A stretch of 64,000 nucleotides of DNA, from NCBI GenBank assembly GCA_009845995.1, contig VXYK01000061.1, positions 31,235-95,234 on the forward strand, written 5' to 3'. Made by a program: the position numbers and the translations under genes. The notes below the pieces were generated by a model. It searched no databases and was not told the origin of the DNA. It saw only the letters and a program-made list of their open reading frames with translations. Position 1 is the stretch's first letter. Every line of letters begins with the position of its first letter. This document shows, piece after piece, positions 34,286 through 43,320 of this stretch. This stretch comes from Acidimicrobiaceae bacterium (lineage in GTDB: Bacteria; Actinomycetota; Acidimicrobiia; Acidimicrobiales; Aldehydirespiratoraceae).

Positions 34286-35854
34286 ATGAAAGAACTCATC
34301 TACCATCGCAGTCTGTTGCCCGCCGTTGACCGCTACTCCGACAAGACCCTGATCATCGACGGCGGGTACCGAGCCAGTTACGCCGAACACGCTGACCGTG
34401 TCTTCCGGCTCAGCAACGCACTGAAGGACCGTCTCGGGGTAGCTCGCTCCGATCGCTTTGCGGTAATGGCGCTCAACAGTCACCAGTACCTGGAGCTGTA
34501 CCACGCCGCTTTCCTCGGCGCCGGGATCATCAACCCGCTCAATCTGCGTCTCGCCGGTGCGGAACTCGACTACATCCTTCGCAACTCCGGTACCGGAGTG
34601 ATCTTCGCCGACGCCTACTTCGCGGCCGCGATCCAGCAGGTCCTCGAGTCGAGCGAAGAACCGCACAGCGTTCGCAGCGTCGTGCTCATCGGCGAGGGTG
34701 ACGTTCCGCACGACCTCACCTACGAAGACTTGATCGACGGTGCCGACTCAGCTGTGCCGGAAGAACCTGAGGAAGAAGATCCCGTCGTGCTCATGTACAC
34801 CGGTGGAACCACCGGGTTGCCCAAGGGCGTTCTTGTCGACAACCGAGCTGAGATGCTCAACCTGTATCACATCGCCATCGTGTTCGGTTTCGAAGACGAG
34901 GTCGTCAACCTCATCCAAACACCCATGTTCCACGCGGCAACGATGGGCGCAATCTTGGGGACACCGTCAAGCGGAGGCACCGCGGTCAGCATCCCGATGT
35001 TCGATCCAGCGGGTGCCATGGCCTTGATCGAAGCCCACGGCGTGACCCAGACCGTGATGGTCCCCACCATGATCGGAATGATGTTGCAACACCCCGATTT
35101 CTCACCGAACCGTCTCAACTCCGTGAAGCAACTCCTCTACGGCGCGAGTCCCATGCCTGCTGCCATTCTCGACACCATCCTGTCGACCTGGCCCGAGATG
35201 GAAGTGCTGCAGGGGTACGGGATGACCGAGTGTTCCGCGGTGCTGACCATGCTCGGCGCGAAGGAACACCGGGAAGGCGGTGATCGCCTCCGTTCCGCGG
35301 GCAGGGCCGTACCTGGAGTTCTGCTGTCGATCCGCGACGAATCCGGCACCGAAGTCGCAACCGGTGATACCGGCGAAGTCTGGGCCAAGGGCGGCAACTT
35401 CATGCAGGAGTACTGGCAGAATCCGACCGCCACAGCCGAGGCGTTCAAAGGCGGCTGGTACCACACGGGAGACGCCGGATACCTTGACGAAGACGGCTAT
35501 CTCTTCCTCGTTGACCGTGTCAAGGACATGATCGTCACCGGCGGTGAGAACGTCTACTCGGCTGAGGTCGAGAGTGTCATTTCCAAACATCCAGCGGTCG
35601 CGCAGGTCGCTGTTATCGGCATCCCACACGACACCTGGGGAGAACAGGTCCACGCGGTCGTGGTCTGTGCCGAAGGCGCCGAGACGAGCGAAGAAGAAAT
35701 TCAAGCCTTCGCCCGGGAATCGATCGCGGGGTACAAAGTCCCTAAGTCTGTTGAGTTCCGCAGCGAGCCGCTGCCCCTTTCGGGTGCGATGAAAGTCCTC
35801 AAACGAGAGCTACGAGCGCCGTACTGGGAAGAGCACGGACGAGGTGTCAACTGA
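34286..35854 (+). CDS. Acyl-CoA synthetase (AMP-forming ligase)
   Basis: A 522-residue ANL-superfamily ligase that activates a carboxylic acid to its CoA thioester through an acyl-AMP. Motifs: P-loop MYTGGTTGLPKG, YGMTECSAVL, YHTGDAGYLDEDGYLFLVDR, GGENVYSAEVE, and the C-terminal catalytic Lys in MKVLKRELR. ATG 34286 (MKELIYHR) is preferred; ATG 34265 is in frame. It lies behind a strong terminator, so it needs its own promoter. Chain-length or aromatic preference cannot be read; long-chain or aromatic acids are likely. Confidence 0.92.
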   Translation: MKELIYHRSLLPAVDRYSDKTLIIDGGYRASYAEHADRVFRLSNALKDRLGVARSDRFAVMALNSHQYLELYHAAFLGAGIINPLNLRLAGAELDYILRNSGTGVIFADAYFAAAIQQVLESSEEPHSVRSVVLIGEGDVPHDLTYEDLIDGADSAVPEEPEEEDPVVLMYTGGTTGLPKGVLVDNRAEMLNLYHIAIVFGFEDEVVNLIQTPMFHAATMGAILGTPSSGGTAVSIPMFDPAGAMALIEAHGVTQTVMVPTMIGMMLQHPDFSPNRLNSVKQLLYGASPMPAAILDTILSTWPEMEVLQGYGMTECSAVLTMLGAKEHREGGDRLRSAGRAVPGVLLSIRDESGTEVATGDTGEVWAKGGNFMQEYWQNPTATAEAFKGGWYHTGDAGYLDEDGYLFLVDRVKDMIVTGGENVYSAEVESVISKHPAVAQVAVIGIPHDTWGEQVHAVVVCAEGAETSEEEIQAFARESIAGYKVPKSVEFRSEPLPLSGAMKVLKRELRAPYWEEHGRGVN

Positions 35855-35880
35855 ACGCGCGTCAGCTAGTCGCGCACTGT

Positions 35881-36663
35881 TCACTCGCCGAGGTCGGGGG
35901 CCCATGACGAGCCGTTGATATGGCCCCCGCCATCGACAAACAAGGTGTTGCCGGTCATGTAGCGGCAGCCCTCGCTGGCCAAGAACACCGCAACAGGGGC
36001 TATGTCGTCATAGCAGTCGCCGATCCGACCCATCGGGTTGCCTGCGTCGGCGGCTGACAGGAGTTCGGGGTGCTGCGACATGACGGCGTGGAAGGAAGCG
36101 GACTTGGCGGCCGGGCAAATGACGTTGGCGACGATCCCGGTGCCGGCCCACTCTCGTGCTGCGGTGCGGGTAGCGGCCCGCAGAGCTTCCTTCGAGGAGT
36201 TGTATTCGACGGTCCCCATATGTGCATTCACGCCGTTGAGGGAACACAAGTTGATGATTCGTCCGTAGCCGCGGGGTTTCATGACCGCGTGGGCCGCGTT
36301 CATGGCCCAGAACGGACCCAGAAAACCGACATCGAGACCACGAGCCATGCCCTCGGCGGACTTCTGCTCGACGCGGCTGATCACCCCGCCACCCCAAGCG
36401 TTGTTGACCAGGATGTCGAGTCCACCCCAGCGATCGACGGCCGCGTCGACCATCGCCTCCACGTCGTCACGGTTGCCCGCATCCGTGCGCACGAACAGGC
36501 CCGTGTCGCCGAGTTTGTCGGCCATGGCCTGTCCGGTCCGTTCGTTGAGTTCGGCGATAACCACCCCTTCGGCACCCTCGTCCACAAAGCGCTGGGCGAT
36601 GGCGGCTCCGATGCCGTCCCCCGCGCCCGTGATCACGGCTATACGGCCGTCGAGTTGACCCAT
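35881..36663 (-). CDS. Short-chain dehydrogenase/reductase
   Basis: A 260-residue SDR with cofactor motif VITGAGDGIGAAIA, NNAWGGG (NNAG variant), catalytic Ser in NLCSLNGV and YNSSK, and the C-terminal MTGNTLFVDGGG. The ATG at 36663 has an exceptional SD (AAAAGGAGG). It is the last gene of the minus-strand operon starting with the PuuD-type gene and follows a TauD dioxygenase gene after 49 bp, so it may oxidise the alcohol that the dioxygenase makes. Confidence 0.92.
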   Translation of the reverse strand: MGQLDGRIAVITGAGDGIGAAIAQRFVDEGAEGVVIAELNERTGQAMADKLGDTGLFVRTDAGNRDDVEAMVDAAVDRWGGLDILVNNAWGGGVISRVEQKSAEGMARGLDVGFLGPFWAMNAAHAVMKPRGYGRIINLCSLNGVNAHMGTVEYNSSKEALRAATRTAAREWAGTGIVANVICPAAKSASFHAVMSQHPELLSAADAGNPMGRIGDCYDDIAPVAVFLASEGCRYMTGNTLFVDGGGHINGSSWAPDLGE

Positions 36664-36712
36664 GATGTGCCTCCTTTTGTGTCGGTTCGCTTACCCGGCC
36701 TGAGATGAAAGT

Positions 36713-37573
36713 TCAGGTTGGGCGGTCGCCTTTGATCGTTATGCGGCGCATGTGGCGCCTCTGACCCGCGAAATCATGCAGCGCATAGTGTTGAACACTG
36801 CGATTGTCCCACATTGCCAAAGAACCTGGCTCCCAAGCGAACCTGCAGGTGAACCGTTCCTTGACGGCATGCGAAAAAAGAAACCGCAGCAGGGCGCGCG
36901 ACTCATCTTTGTGAAGGCCGTCGATACCCACGGTGAAGGCGCCGTTTACATAGAGGCCCTTGCGCCCCGACTCGGGATGAGTCCGGACCACCGGATGGCT
37001 GACGATCTCAGATGCCCCCTCAGGGTTGGTTGTCTTGATTGCTTTGGTCTGGGTGGACAACGCGCCCTCTGCGTATTGCGGGCCCGCCGAGTGAAACGCC
37101 GATAGAGGTTCGAGCAGTTCCTTCATCGTGCCGCTCAAGGCGTCGTAGGCGGCGTGTTGGTTGGCGAACAGCGTGTCGCCACCAGCTTCGGGGACTTCGA
37201 CTGCATACAGGATCGAACCCAGATCGGGTTCGCTGAGGAACGTGACATCGGTATGCCAACCGCCGCCGAAGTTGAACACATCGTCTGGTTCGGTGATCAC
37301 ATCGATCAGTTCGGGGTACTCCGGATTGGCAACTACAAACGGATGGGTGTCGAGTTCCCCGAACCGTTTGCCGAACGCGATCTGTTGGGTGGGTGTGAGA
37401 TTCTGATCTCGGAAGAACAGGACGTGATGCTCTACAAATGCTCGGCGAATCTCTGCAATCGTCTCCGCCGATAGATCGGCTGCAAGGTCGACCCCGGAAA
37501 CGACCGCGCCGAGTGCCCCCGACACCCGCCGGACACTCAATCCGGTCGTCTCGGTCGCAGCCGTGGGGGTCAT
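36713..37573 (-). CDS. TauD/TfdA-family Fe(II)/2-oxoglutarate dioxygenase
   Basis: A 286-residue dioxygenase related to the one at 12.8 kb but clearly distinct. Iron ligands are in GGWHTDVTF (HxD) and the distal His in [24 protein letters not shown] follows with the 2-oxoglutarate Arg. The ATG overlaps the aldolase stop by 4 bp, so the two are translationally coupled. In this family substrates include taurine, sulfonates, aryloxyalkanoates and small amino acids; nothing in the sequence selects among them. Confidence 0.92.
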   Translation of the reverse strand: MTPTAATETTGLSVRRVSGALGAVVSGVDLAADLSAETIAEIRRAFVEHHVLFFRDQNLTPTQQIAFGKRFGELDTHPFVVANPEYPELIDVITEPDDVFNFGGGWHTDVTFLSEPDLGSILYAVEVPEAGGDTLFANQHAAYDALSGTMKELLEPLSAFHSAGPQYAEGALSTQTKAIKTTNPEGASEIVSHPVVRTHPESGRKGLYVNGAFTVGIDGLHKDESRALLRFLFSHAVKERFTCRFAWEPGSLAMWDNRSVQHYALHDFAGQRRHMRRITIKGDRPT

Positions 37574-38457
37574 GTGCAGGAAGCCTCGAAGATGCTGCCG
37601 ATTGAGGAGTCAAGCATGGAGTCGAACTCTTCTTTGCTCTGCTGGGCGTTGAGTCCCTCGGTGAGGGCCCTGGAGAAACTGGCGACCATTCCGTGCTGGC
37701 GGGAGAGCCGATCGTTGGATTCTTGCCGGCTGTATCCGCCCGACAGGGCCACGACCCGCAGAACCCGCGGATGGGCGATCACGTCGCTGTAGAACCCGTC
37801 TTCAGAGGGCAGCGTGAGCTTCAGCATCACCGATTGGTCTTCGCCCAGTTGGTCGAGATGCGCAAGGATCGCCGCCTTCAGCATCGTTTCGGCTTCAGAT
37901 TTGGTGGGACTGTTGATGTTGACTTCGGGCTCGATGATCGGCATGAGGCCGGCCGCGAGGATCTGCTTGCCCACCTCAAACTGCTGGTCGACAACCGCAT
38001 CAACACCGCCCTGGTCTGCTTCGTTGATGACCGAGCGCATCTTGGTGCCGAATATGCCCATGCCATTGGCCCGTTCTAGCAATTCGCCGAGTGCCGGCAT
38101 CGGCTTCATTATCTGGGTGCCGTTGGATTCCGTGTCCAGACCCTTGTCCACCTTGAGAAACGGCACCACACGCTTCTCTTTCCAAAGGTAGGAGGCGCTC
38201 GGTTGCCCTGCGATATCGCGGTCCATTGTCATCTCGAAGAGAATCGCGCCGAGGATCCGGTCACCGTCGAAGCTGGAACTGGTCACTATGCGGCTGCGCA
38301 TCTCGTGCACGAGATCAAACATCTCGGCTTCTCCCTGATAAGAATCTTCGGCGACTCCGTAGAGCTTCAACGCCTTGGGCGTGCTCCCACCGCTCTGGTC
38401 GAGAGCGGCGATGAAGCCGTCTGCCTGCTTGATCTTGTTGAACTGCTCTGTGTTCAT
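37570..38457 (-). CDS. fda: Class I fructose-bisphosphate aldolase
   Basis: A 295-residue Schiff-base aldolase similar to bacterial class I FBA (staphylococcal Fda type): [20 protein letters not shown] near the N-terminus, [21 protein letters not shown] and [10 protein letters not shown]. It cleaves fructose 1,6-bisphosphate to DHAP and glyceraldehyde 3-phosphate. ATG 38457 is chosen over upstream codons because the family N-terminus begins there. Placement of a glycolytic enzyme between a CoA transferase and a dioxygenase is odd; it may process a related aldol substrate in this operon. Confidence 0.9.
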   Translation of the reverse strand: MNTEQFNKIKQADGFIAALDQSGGSTPKALKLYGVAEDSYQGEAEMFDLVHEMRSRIVTSSSFDGDRILGAILFEMTMDRDIAGQPSASYLWKEKRVVPFLKVDKGLDTESNGTQIMKPMPALGELLERANGMGIFGTKMRSVINEADQGGVDAVVDQQFEVGKQILAAGLMPIIEPEVNINSPTKSEAETMLKAAILAHLDQLGEDQSVMLKLTLPSEDGFYSDVIAHPRVLRVVALSGGYSRQESNDRLSRQHGMVASFSRALTEGLNAQQSKEEFDSMLDSSIGSIFEASCT

Positions 38458-38533
38458 TCTTGCCGCTTTCTGATTCGTCACCAGCCCCAAGGATATGCCC
38501 CTGCGACCGCTGATCGCTGAAAAGTGTGAAACG

Positions 38534-39706
38534 CTACTTTGCACCCTCGTGTGTTCGGGTTTTAGCGCGGGTGAGGAGGTGTTGGACGAAGGCGGGGTCG
38601 TGGGCTCCGAGTTCGGGAACTGAGGCGTCCGGGTCGCCGATTCCGCTGATGTTGAACGGCGGGCGATACACCTCTGCGGTACCGGTGGGGGTGGTCACGG
38701 TCATGAATCTGTCTCTGGCCCGAAGCTGTTCGTGCTGCCACAGCGAGTGCGGGTCACGAACCGAGCTGTGCGTCACGCGGCCGCGCTCGAGCCGTTCAAG
38801 TAGTTCCTCGGGCGAAAGTGTTGCGAACACGCTGTTGATCAACAGTTCGAGATCGTCGATGTTTGCGATCCGATCAACGTTGTCGAAAAAGCGTGGGTCC
38901 TCACAAAGACTCTGATCACCGAGCACATGGGTTGCGAACGACACCCAGTCTCGGTTGCTTTGGCAGCCGATCATGATGTGGGTGCCGTTGCTCATCTGAT
39001 ACAGCCCGTAAGGCGCGATCATCGTGTGCCGATGGCCCGCTCTCGGCGGAATCACCCCAGTGCCCACTGCCGCGAAGGTCGGGGCCGAAGTCCATTCCGC
39101 GAGGCTCTCGAGCATCGACACCTCGATCGTGGCACCCTCTCCCGTCGCCTGCTTGCGGTACAGAGCAGCCAGAATCGACGAGAACGCATACATGGCCGCT
39201 GACACGTCCGCTACCGAGAACCCTACTTTGCAGGCTTGATCGACAGTTCCGGTGAGGGCGACCGCGCCGGCTTCGGCTTGCACTGCGAGGTCGTATGCCT
39301 TGTCATCGGTTCGAGGTCCGCCAAGTCCATACCCTGAGATGTCACACGCGATCAGCTGGGGATGCTTTGCTCGTAGCTGGTCGGCAAGGATCCCGGCACG
39401 TTGAGCCGCCGCAGGCGAGAGGTTCTGAATGAAAACATCGGCACCGACCACCAACTGGTCGAAGGTGGCCCGCTGTTCTGGATCCTTCAGATCCAGTTCG
39501 ATGCTCTGCTTTCCGCGGTTGGACCAGACGAAGAACGCTGACGTCCCGCCCATCGCGGAGTCGTAGTCACGCGCAAAGTCGCCCTCGCCCGGACGCTCGA
39601 CCTTGAGCACTGTCGCACCCAGATCAGCCAATTGTCGAGTTGCGAAGGGGGCCGCGACTGCCTGTTCCAGAGCGACAACGGCAACCCCGTCTAGCGGTCT
39701 ATCCAC
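38534..39706 (-). CDS. CaiB/BaiF-type CoA transferase
   Basis: A 390-residue family III CoA transferase moving CoA between carboxylic acids. It has the typical start [35 protein letters not shown], and the [13 protein letters not shown] stretch that carries the catalytic Asp region. GTG 39706 overlaps the PuuD-type stop by 8 bp and is preferred to a start 15 codons upstream that would overlap by over 50 bp. It is followed by the aldolase gene after a 76-bp gap. Substrate unknown. Confidence 0.9.
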   Translation of the reverse strand: MDRPLDGVAVVALEQAVAAPFATRQLADLGATVLKVERPGEGDFARDYDSAMGGTSAFFVWSNRGKQSIELDLKDPEQRATFDQLVVGADVFIQNLSPAAAQRAGILADQLRAKHPQLIACDISGYGLGGPRTDDKAYDLAVQAEAGAVALTGTVDQACKVGFSVADVSAAMYAFSSILAALYRKQATGEGATIEVSMLESLAEWTSAPTFAAVGTGVIPPRAGHRHTMIAPYGLYQMSNGTHIMIGCQSNRDWVSFATHVLGDQSLCEDPRFFDNVDRIANIDDLELLINSVFATLSPEELLERLERGRVTHSSVRDPHSLWQHEQLRARDRFMTVTTPTGTAEVYRPPFNISGIGDPDASVPELGAHDPAFVQHLLTRAKTRTHEGAK

Positions 39707-40409
39707 GGCCGGCGGCCTCGACAAGCCAACTGAAAATGGGGTCGGTGTCACGAGTGGGCATCATCTCGGGGTGCCACTGGACGCAGACAATCGGCAGGCT
39801 CGTGTGTTCGAGACCTTCCGCAACATCATCAGCAGACCACCCGGTCACGCGAAGGTCCTCCCCCACGGTGTCGACCGCTTGATGATGGAGTGAGTTGACC
39901 CAAACGGATGCGCCGTACAGCTCTCTCAGAATCGAATCGGGCTCGAGTGTGACCTCGTGAAGTTCGGCGTCGGCAGCATGTCCAACACCGGAATGGGGTG
40001 GCACGTCCTGGTGCAAGGTACCCCCGGCACCGACGTTGACGATCTGTTGTCCACGGCAGATACCCAGAACGGGGATCTGGCGATGAACCGCTCCTTTGAA
40101 CAGACCGAGCTCGAGGTCGTCTCGCTCGGGTTCGGGAGGGTAGATATCTGTTTCCGACTCCGCGCCGTAGAGACTCGGCTCGATGTCGGTACCCCCCGTG
40201 AGGAGTAATCCGTCAAGTCGGTCAATGATCAGCAGCGGATCGACATCGATGGGTAGATGCACGGGAAGCCCGCCGGCAGCAATCACACCCTTCGCGTAGT
40301 TCGCGAAATACAAGTCGATCTGCATATCAGCGAAGGTCGTCAACATTCCGGCTACGTCGCGCCCAGCCTTGCGACGACCGGGCAATCCGATCAACGGACG
40401 GGTGGTCAT
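39699..40409 (-). CDS. PuuD-type gamma-glutamyl amide hydrolase (class I amidotransferase fold)
   Basis: A 236-residue member of peptidase family C26, whose characterised members (PuuD) cleave gamma-glutamyl-GABA and related gamma-glutamyl amides. LLLTGGTDIEPSLYG, nucleophile Cys in VLGICRGQQIVNVGAGG, and the His/Glu pair VQWHPEM are all present. ATG 40409 has GGAGCG at 9 bp. It heads the minus-strand operon and its promoter region carries the CGTTnGG..CCnAAnG palindrome shared with two other loci. A gamma-glutamyl ligase candidate lies at 53.4 kb. Confidence 0.9.
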   Translation of the reverse strand: MTTRPLIGLPGRRKAGRDVAGMLTTFADMQIDLYFANYAKGVIAAGGLPVHLPIDVDPLLIIDRLDGLLLTGGTDIEPSLYGAESETDIYPPEPERDDLELGLFKGAVHRQIPVLGICRGQQIVNVGAGGTLHQDVPPHSGVGHAADAELHEVTLEPDSILRELYGASVWVNSLHHQAVDTVGEDLRVTGWSADDVAEGLEHTSLPIVCVQWHPEMMPTRDTDPIFSWLVEAAGRG

Positions 40410-40427
40410 GTCATTCGCTCCATGATT

Positions 40428-40443
40428 CGTTAGGCACCAAACG
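40428..40443. promoter_or_regulatory. Shared palindromic operator, site 1 (PuuD-type gene / P450)
   Basis: CGTTAGGCACCAAACG is a 16-bp near-palindrome (CGTTnGGnnCCnAACG) lying 19 bp upstream of the PuuD-type ATG and 66 bp upstream of the divergent P450 ATG. The same pattern is found at 45416-45431 and 62214-62229. The MarR protein encoded at 61.6 kb is the likely ligand. Confidence 0.6.
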
Positions 40444-40509
40444 GTAGCGAGAAAGGCGTGCACTACCATATTCAAGACCGCTACGCAGCCAACCAGCTAG
40501 GGGTTGAAC

Positions 40510-41675
40510 ATGGCGCGCAGTCCAGAAATCACCTTGGCAGAACTCGAAACCGACCCGGATCCGATCCTCGCTGGGTTGCGCGCAACCGATCCGGTCAGCT
40601 GGTCCGCTCCCATGGAGATGTGGTTGGTTACGCGCTGGGACGATGTGATGGAGATGGAAGCACACCCCGAATTGTTCTCCGCGGCCACAGACCCGTCGTT
40701 CCTGGCCAGGGCACTCGGTCCCAACATGTTGACGACCGACCCGCCCGAACACACCCGCGTCCAAGCGATGATGCAACCCCCCTTTCGTTCTGGGGGTCGC
40801 AGCGGGGAGTTCGTCAAAACCGAGTTGGTGCCTCTCGCCGACCTGTTTCTTGATCAGGTCGATCCGGTCGGGTTTGATCTGATGGCAAGCTACGCGCAGC
40901 CGTTGTCGGCGGCTTCACTATCCATCGTCCTCGGTCTCAGCGATCTTGACTCAGAAGAAGACGGCTTCAAAACGATGTGGCCTGGTGCGAAGGACTCTGC
41001 GCCGACATCGCCAACTTCGAGAATGACCCCGAGCTGACGGAACTGGGCAAACGAACGAAAGCTGAGCTGGGCGAAGCCATAACAAATCGGCTGGCCACAG
41101 CTGGTGACGATGGCAGCGCCATCAGCTATTTCGCCCGTCGGGGCGCCACCCACGACGAGATTGTCAACAACGTCCGACTGATGATCTCGGGCGGAATCAA
41201 CGAACCTCGCGATGGGATCGGCCTCGTAGGCTGGGTGCTGCTGTCGCGGCCCGATTTGCGAGCAGTCGTGGAGAACGACTCAGCCCGCATGCGCCGGCTC
41301 ATCGAAGAGGTCTTCCGGGTCTACAGCCCCGTCGGAACGATTACTCGTCAAGCCACCCGTGACCTGGAGTTGGCGGGGGTCGCCATCAAGGCCGGTGATT
41401 TGGTGAGCGGGGTCCTGCGTTCCATCAATCTGTGTGAGACCCATTGGACCAATCCAACCGAAATCGATCTTGATCGTCGGGAGGGAGAGCATGCGGCTTT
41501 CGCACTGGGCACGCATCGTTGTCTCGGTGAGTGGCTCGGTCGTCAGGTGGTGAGAGTCGGTGTCCAACGACTGCTAGAACGTTTCCCCGACCTACGACTC
41601 GACCCGAATCACCGAGTTGAACTCCGTGGATTCGAATTCCGCGGGCCGCTCTCTGTACACGTCCTGACCAGTTGA
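40510..41675 (+). pseudogene. Cytochrome P450 broken by a one-base frameshift
   Basis: Two adjacent frames together form one P450 of about 388 residues. The first (ATG 40510, AGGGG upstream) covers the N-terminus through LGLSDLDSEEDGFKTMW and then runs off into nonsense, stopping at 41037. The second takes up the family sequence as WCEGLCADIANFEN, with I-helix MISGGINEPRDGIG, EEVFR, and heme loop ALGTHRCLGEWLGR. Adding one G to the GG at 40979-40980 would join them. Either a real recent pseudogene or a sequencing/assembly error; the rest of the gene shows no decay. Confidence 0.85.
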
Positions 41676-41701
41676 CCGCAACCGACCGCTGCGTTGGTCA
41701 G

Positions 41702-42415
41702 TCAGCGTCGCGATTGCTCCAAGAACCAGTCGACGAGGGCGTGGCACTGTTTGGTATTGCGCTCTTCGTGGTGGTGCATCTCGTCCATCATTTGCGTGCG
41801 GTCGAGGTTCAACGAGGCCAGGTATTCTTCGGCTGACCCCGCCAGGAAACCCGCCACATGGCCCGGATCCACCTCTGGGTGAAACTGGGTGCCGACCGAG
41901 CGACCTATTCGGAAGAGTTGGACGGCGTTTTCGTTCACGGCCAGAACCTCAGCCCCGGGCGGCACGGTGAAACGGTCATGATGCCATTCGAACCAAGGCC
42001 CCGGGCCGACCGGGTTCTCAACGCCGTTCACCGCATCGATCTCATACCAGCCGATCTCCGTCACGGGCGACACCTCCACTGAACCGCCCAGCGCTTCGGC
42101 CAGCAGTTGACCCCCGAAGCACACGCCAAGGATCGGAGTTCCACTCAAGTGGGCGATTCTCAACAACTCCAGTTCAGCGTAGATCCAGTTGGAGACCTCG
42201 TCCTTGTTGGTGAGTGAGCGGATCGAGCCCATCGGCACGATGATGTCGTAGTCCGAGAAGTCCGGCCAGGGTGCGGGTTCGTTGGGACGCTCGTAGTCAG
42301 AGGTGACGACATGGTTGTGAACATGCCATCCGAGTTCGCTGAGCCTCACTTCAATCTGACAGCCGACGCCGTCGGGTTCGTGCACGATAATGAGTGCTCG
42401 CGGTGCTTGGCTCAC
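41702..42415 (-). CDS. Class I glutamine amidotransferase (GuaA-N-like)
   Basis: A 237-residue stand-alone GATase domain with nucleophile Cys in LGVCFGGQLLAEALGG and the His-x-Glu pair in GTQFHPEVDPG. Such proteins hydrolyse glutamine or gamma-glutamyl amides; no synthetase partner is attached. Its ATG overlaps the stop of the LigB dioxygenase gene by 4 bp and it ends the operon with that gene, a P450 and a decarboxylase-like gene. It is the second gamma-glutamyl-type hydrolase in the window, after the PuuD-type one. Confidence 0.88.
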   Translation of the reverse strand: MSQAPRALIIVHEPDGVGCQIEVRLSELGWHVHNHVVTSDYERPNEPAPWPDFSDYDIIVPMGSIRSLTNKDEVSNWIYAELELLRIAHLSGTPILGVCFGGQLLAEALGGSVEVSPVTEIGWYEIDAVNGVENPVGPGPWFEWHHDRFTVPPGAEVLAVNENAVQLFRIGRSVGTQFHPEVDPGHVAGFLAGSAEEYLASLNLDRTQMMDEMHHHEERNTKQCHALVDWFLEQSRR

Positions 42416-43269
42416 AGGTCAAACCATATGTGGACTTGGCCGGTACCGGACACAGATTCGTATTCACCGAATTGAGTTCCGCGAGCTGTGCAACCCGAGC
42501 CGAGTGCACCGAGCATTGTCAGATAGTGACCGAAATAGCCTTCTGGCGCGTGACTGCGATACTCGGGCACGAAGTCAAGCACTGCGGCGTGGTTTCCGGC
42601 TTTGAGCCATTCGATGACCTGACGGTCAGCAGCCGCGGCTTGCGGCGTTCGAATATGGCGGTCGGGGTCGGCGGCCTCGTGTGAGCGGAACTCGCGCAAC
42701 GGCCAGAAACGGTGACTGAGTCCCCCGCTGGCCAACACCACTACCCTTCGGTCGAGTTTGTCGATTGCGGCTGCGAGCAACTCGCCGAACACCAGGAAGT
42801 CCTGCGTATCAGCGGTTTGGCAGACGCCCGCGGAGACCCATCGCTCATCTGCTTGGAGGAACCCGAGCAGGTTGACAGTGGGATAGTGGATCGGTAGATG
42901 AGGATCGTCGATGGCTGTGATCCAGGTGTCCTCGCGGTCATCGGCACATGCGGCCCAAACCTGGGCCAATTCGGGATCACCAACGATCTTGTAGGGCATC
43001 TGCGCCATCCCGCGGGGCAGTTCGTCGGAGGTGAACAGCCCCTGCCTGATGCTGTGAGAACTGACAATGTGTTCGATCGTGGTGAACCAGTGAGTGTCGA
43101 TCACGACCACGGTGTCCGGTTCTGAAGGCCACAACTTTTCGGCGGCGAGCTGATGTAGTCCGGAGAACAGCGTGGTGTCATCACCGTTGTTCATGGCTCG
43201 TCGCTCGGTTTCGGGCATCACCAACGGCGGGACGTGGGATACCAGTGCGGCGCCGACTATTTCTCCCAT
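42412..43269 (-). CDS. Class III extradiol ring-cleavage dioxygenase (LigB family)
   Basis: A 285-residue non-heme Fe(II) enzyme of the LigB/protocatechuate-type extradiol family. The metal and catalytic His residues lie in SHVPPLVMPE near the N-terminus, VVIDTHWF, HLPIHYPTV and VLASGGLSHRFW. Such enzymes open catecholic rings, for example homoprotocatechuate. The gene is 51 bp behind a P450 gene and coupled to the GATase gene. An FAH-family enzyme that could act later in such a pathway is at 62.3 kb under a similar promoter palindrome. Exact substrate not determinable. Confidence 0.87.
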   Translation of the reverse strand: MGEIVGAALVSHVPPLVMPETERRAMNNGDDTTLFSGLHQLAAEKLWPSEPDTVVVIDTHWFTTIEHIVSSHSIRQGLFTSDELPRGMAQMPYKIVGDPELAQVWAACADDREDTWITAIDDPHLPIHYPTVNLLGFLQADERWVSAGVCQTADTQDFLVFGELLAAAIDKLDRRVVVLASGGLSHRFWPLREFRSHEAADPDRHIRTPQAAAADRQVIEWLKAGNHAAVLDFVPEYRSHAPEGYFGHYLTMLGALGSGCTARGTQFGEYESVSGTGQVHIWFDL

Positions 43270-43320
43270 GCTGTTGCCTTCACTAGTAGATGCCTTTCGT
43301 TAACAGATGTCGTTGCATTC

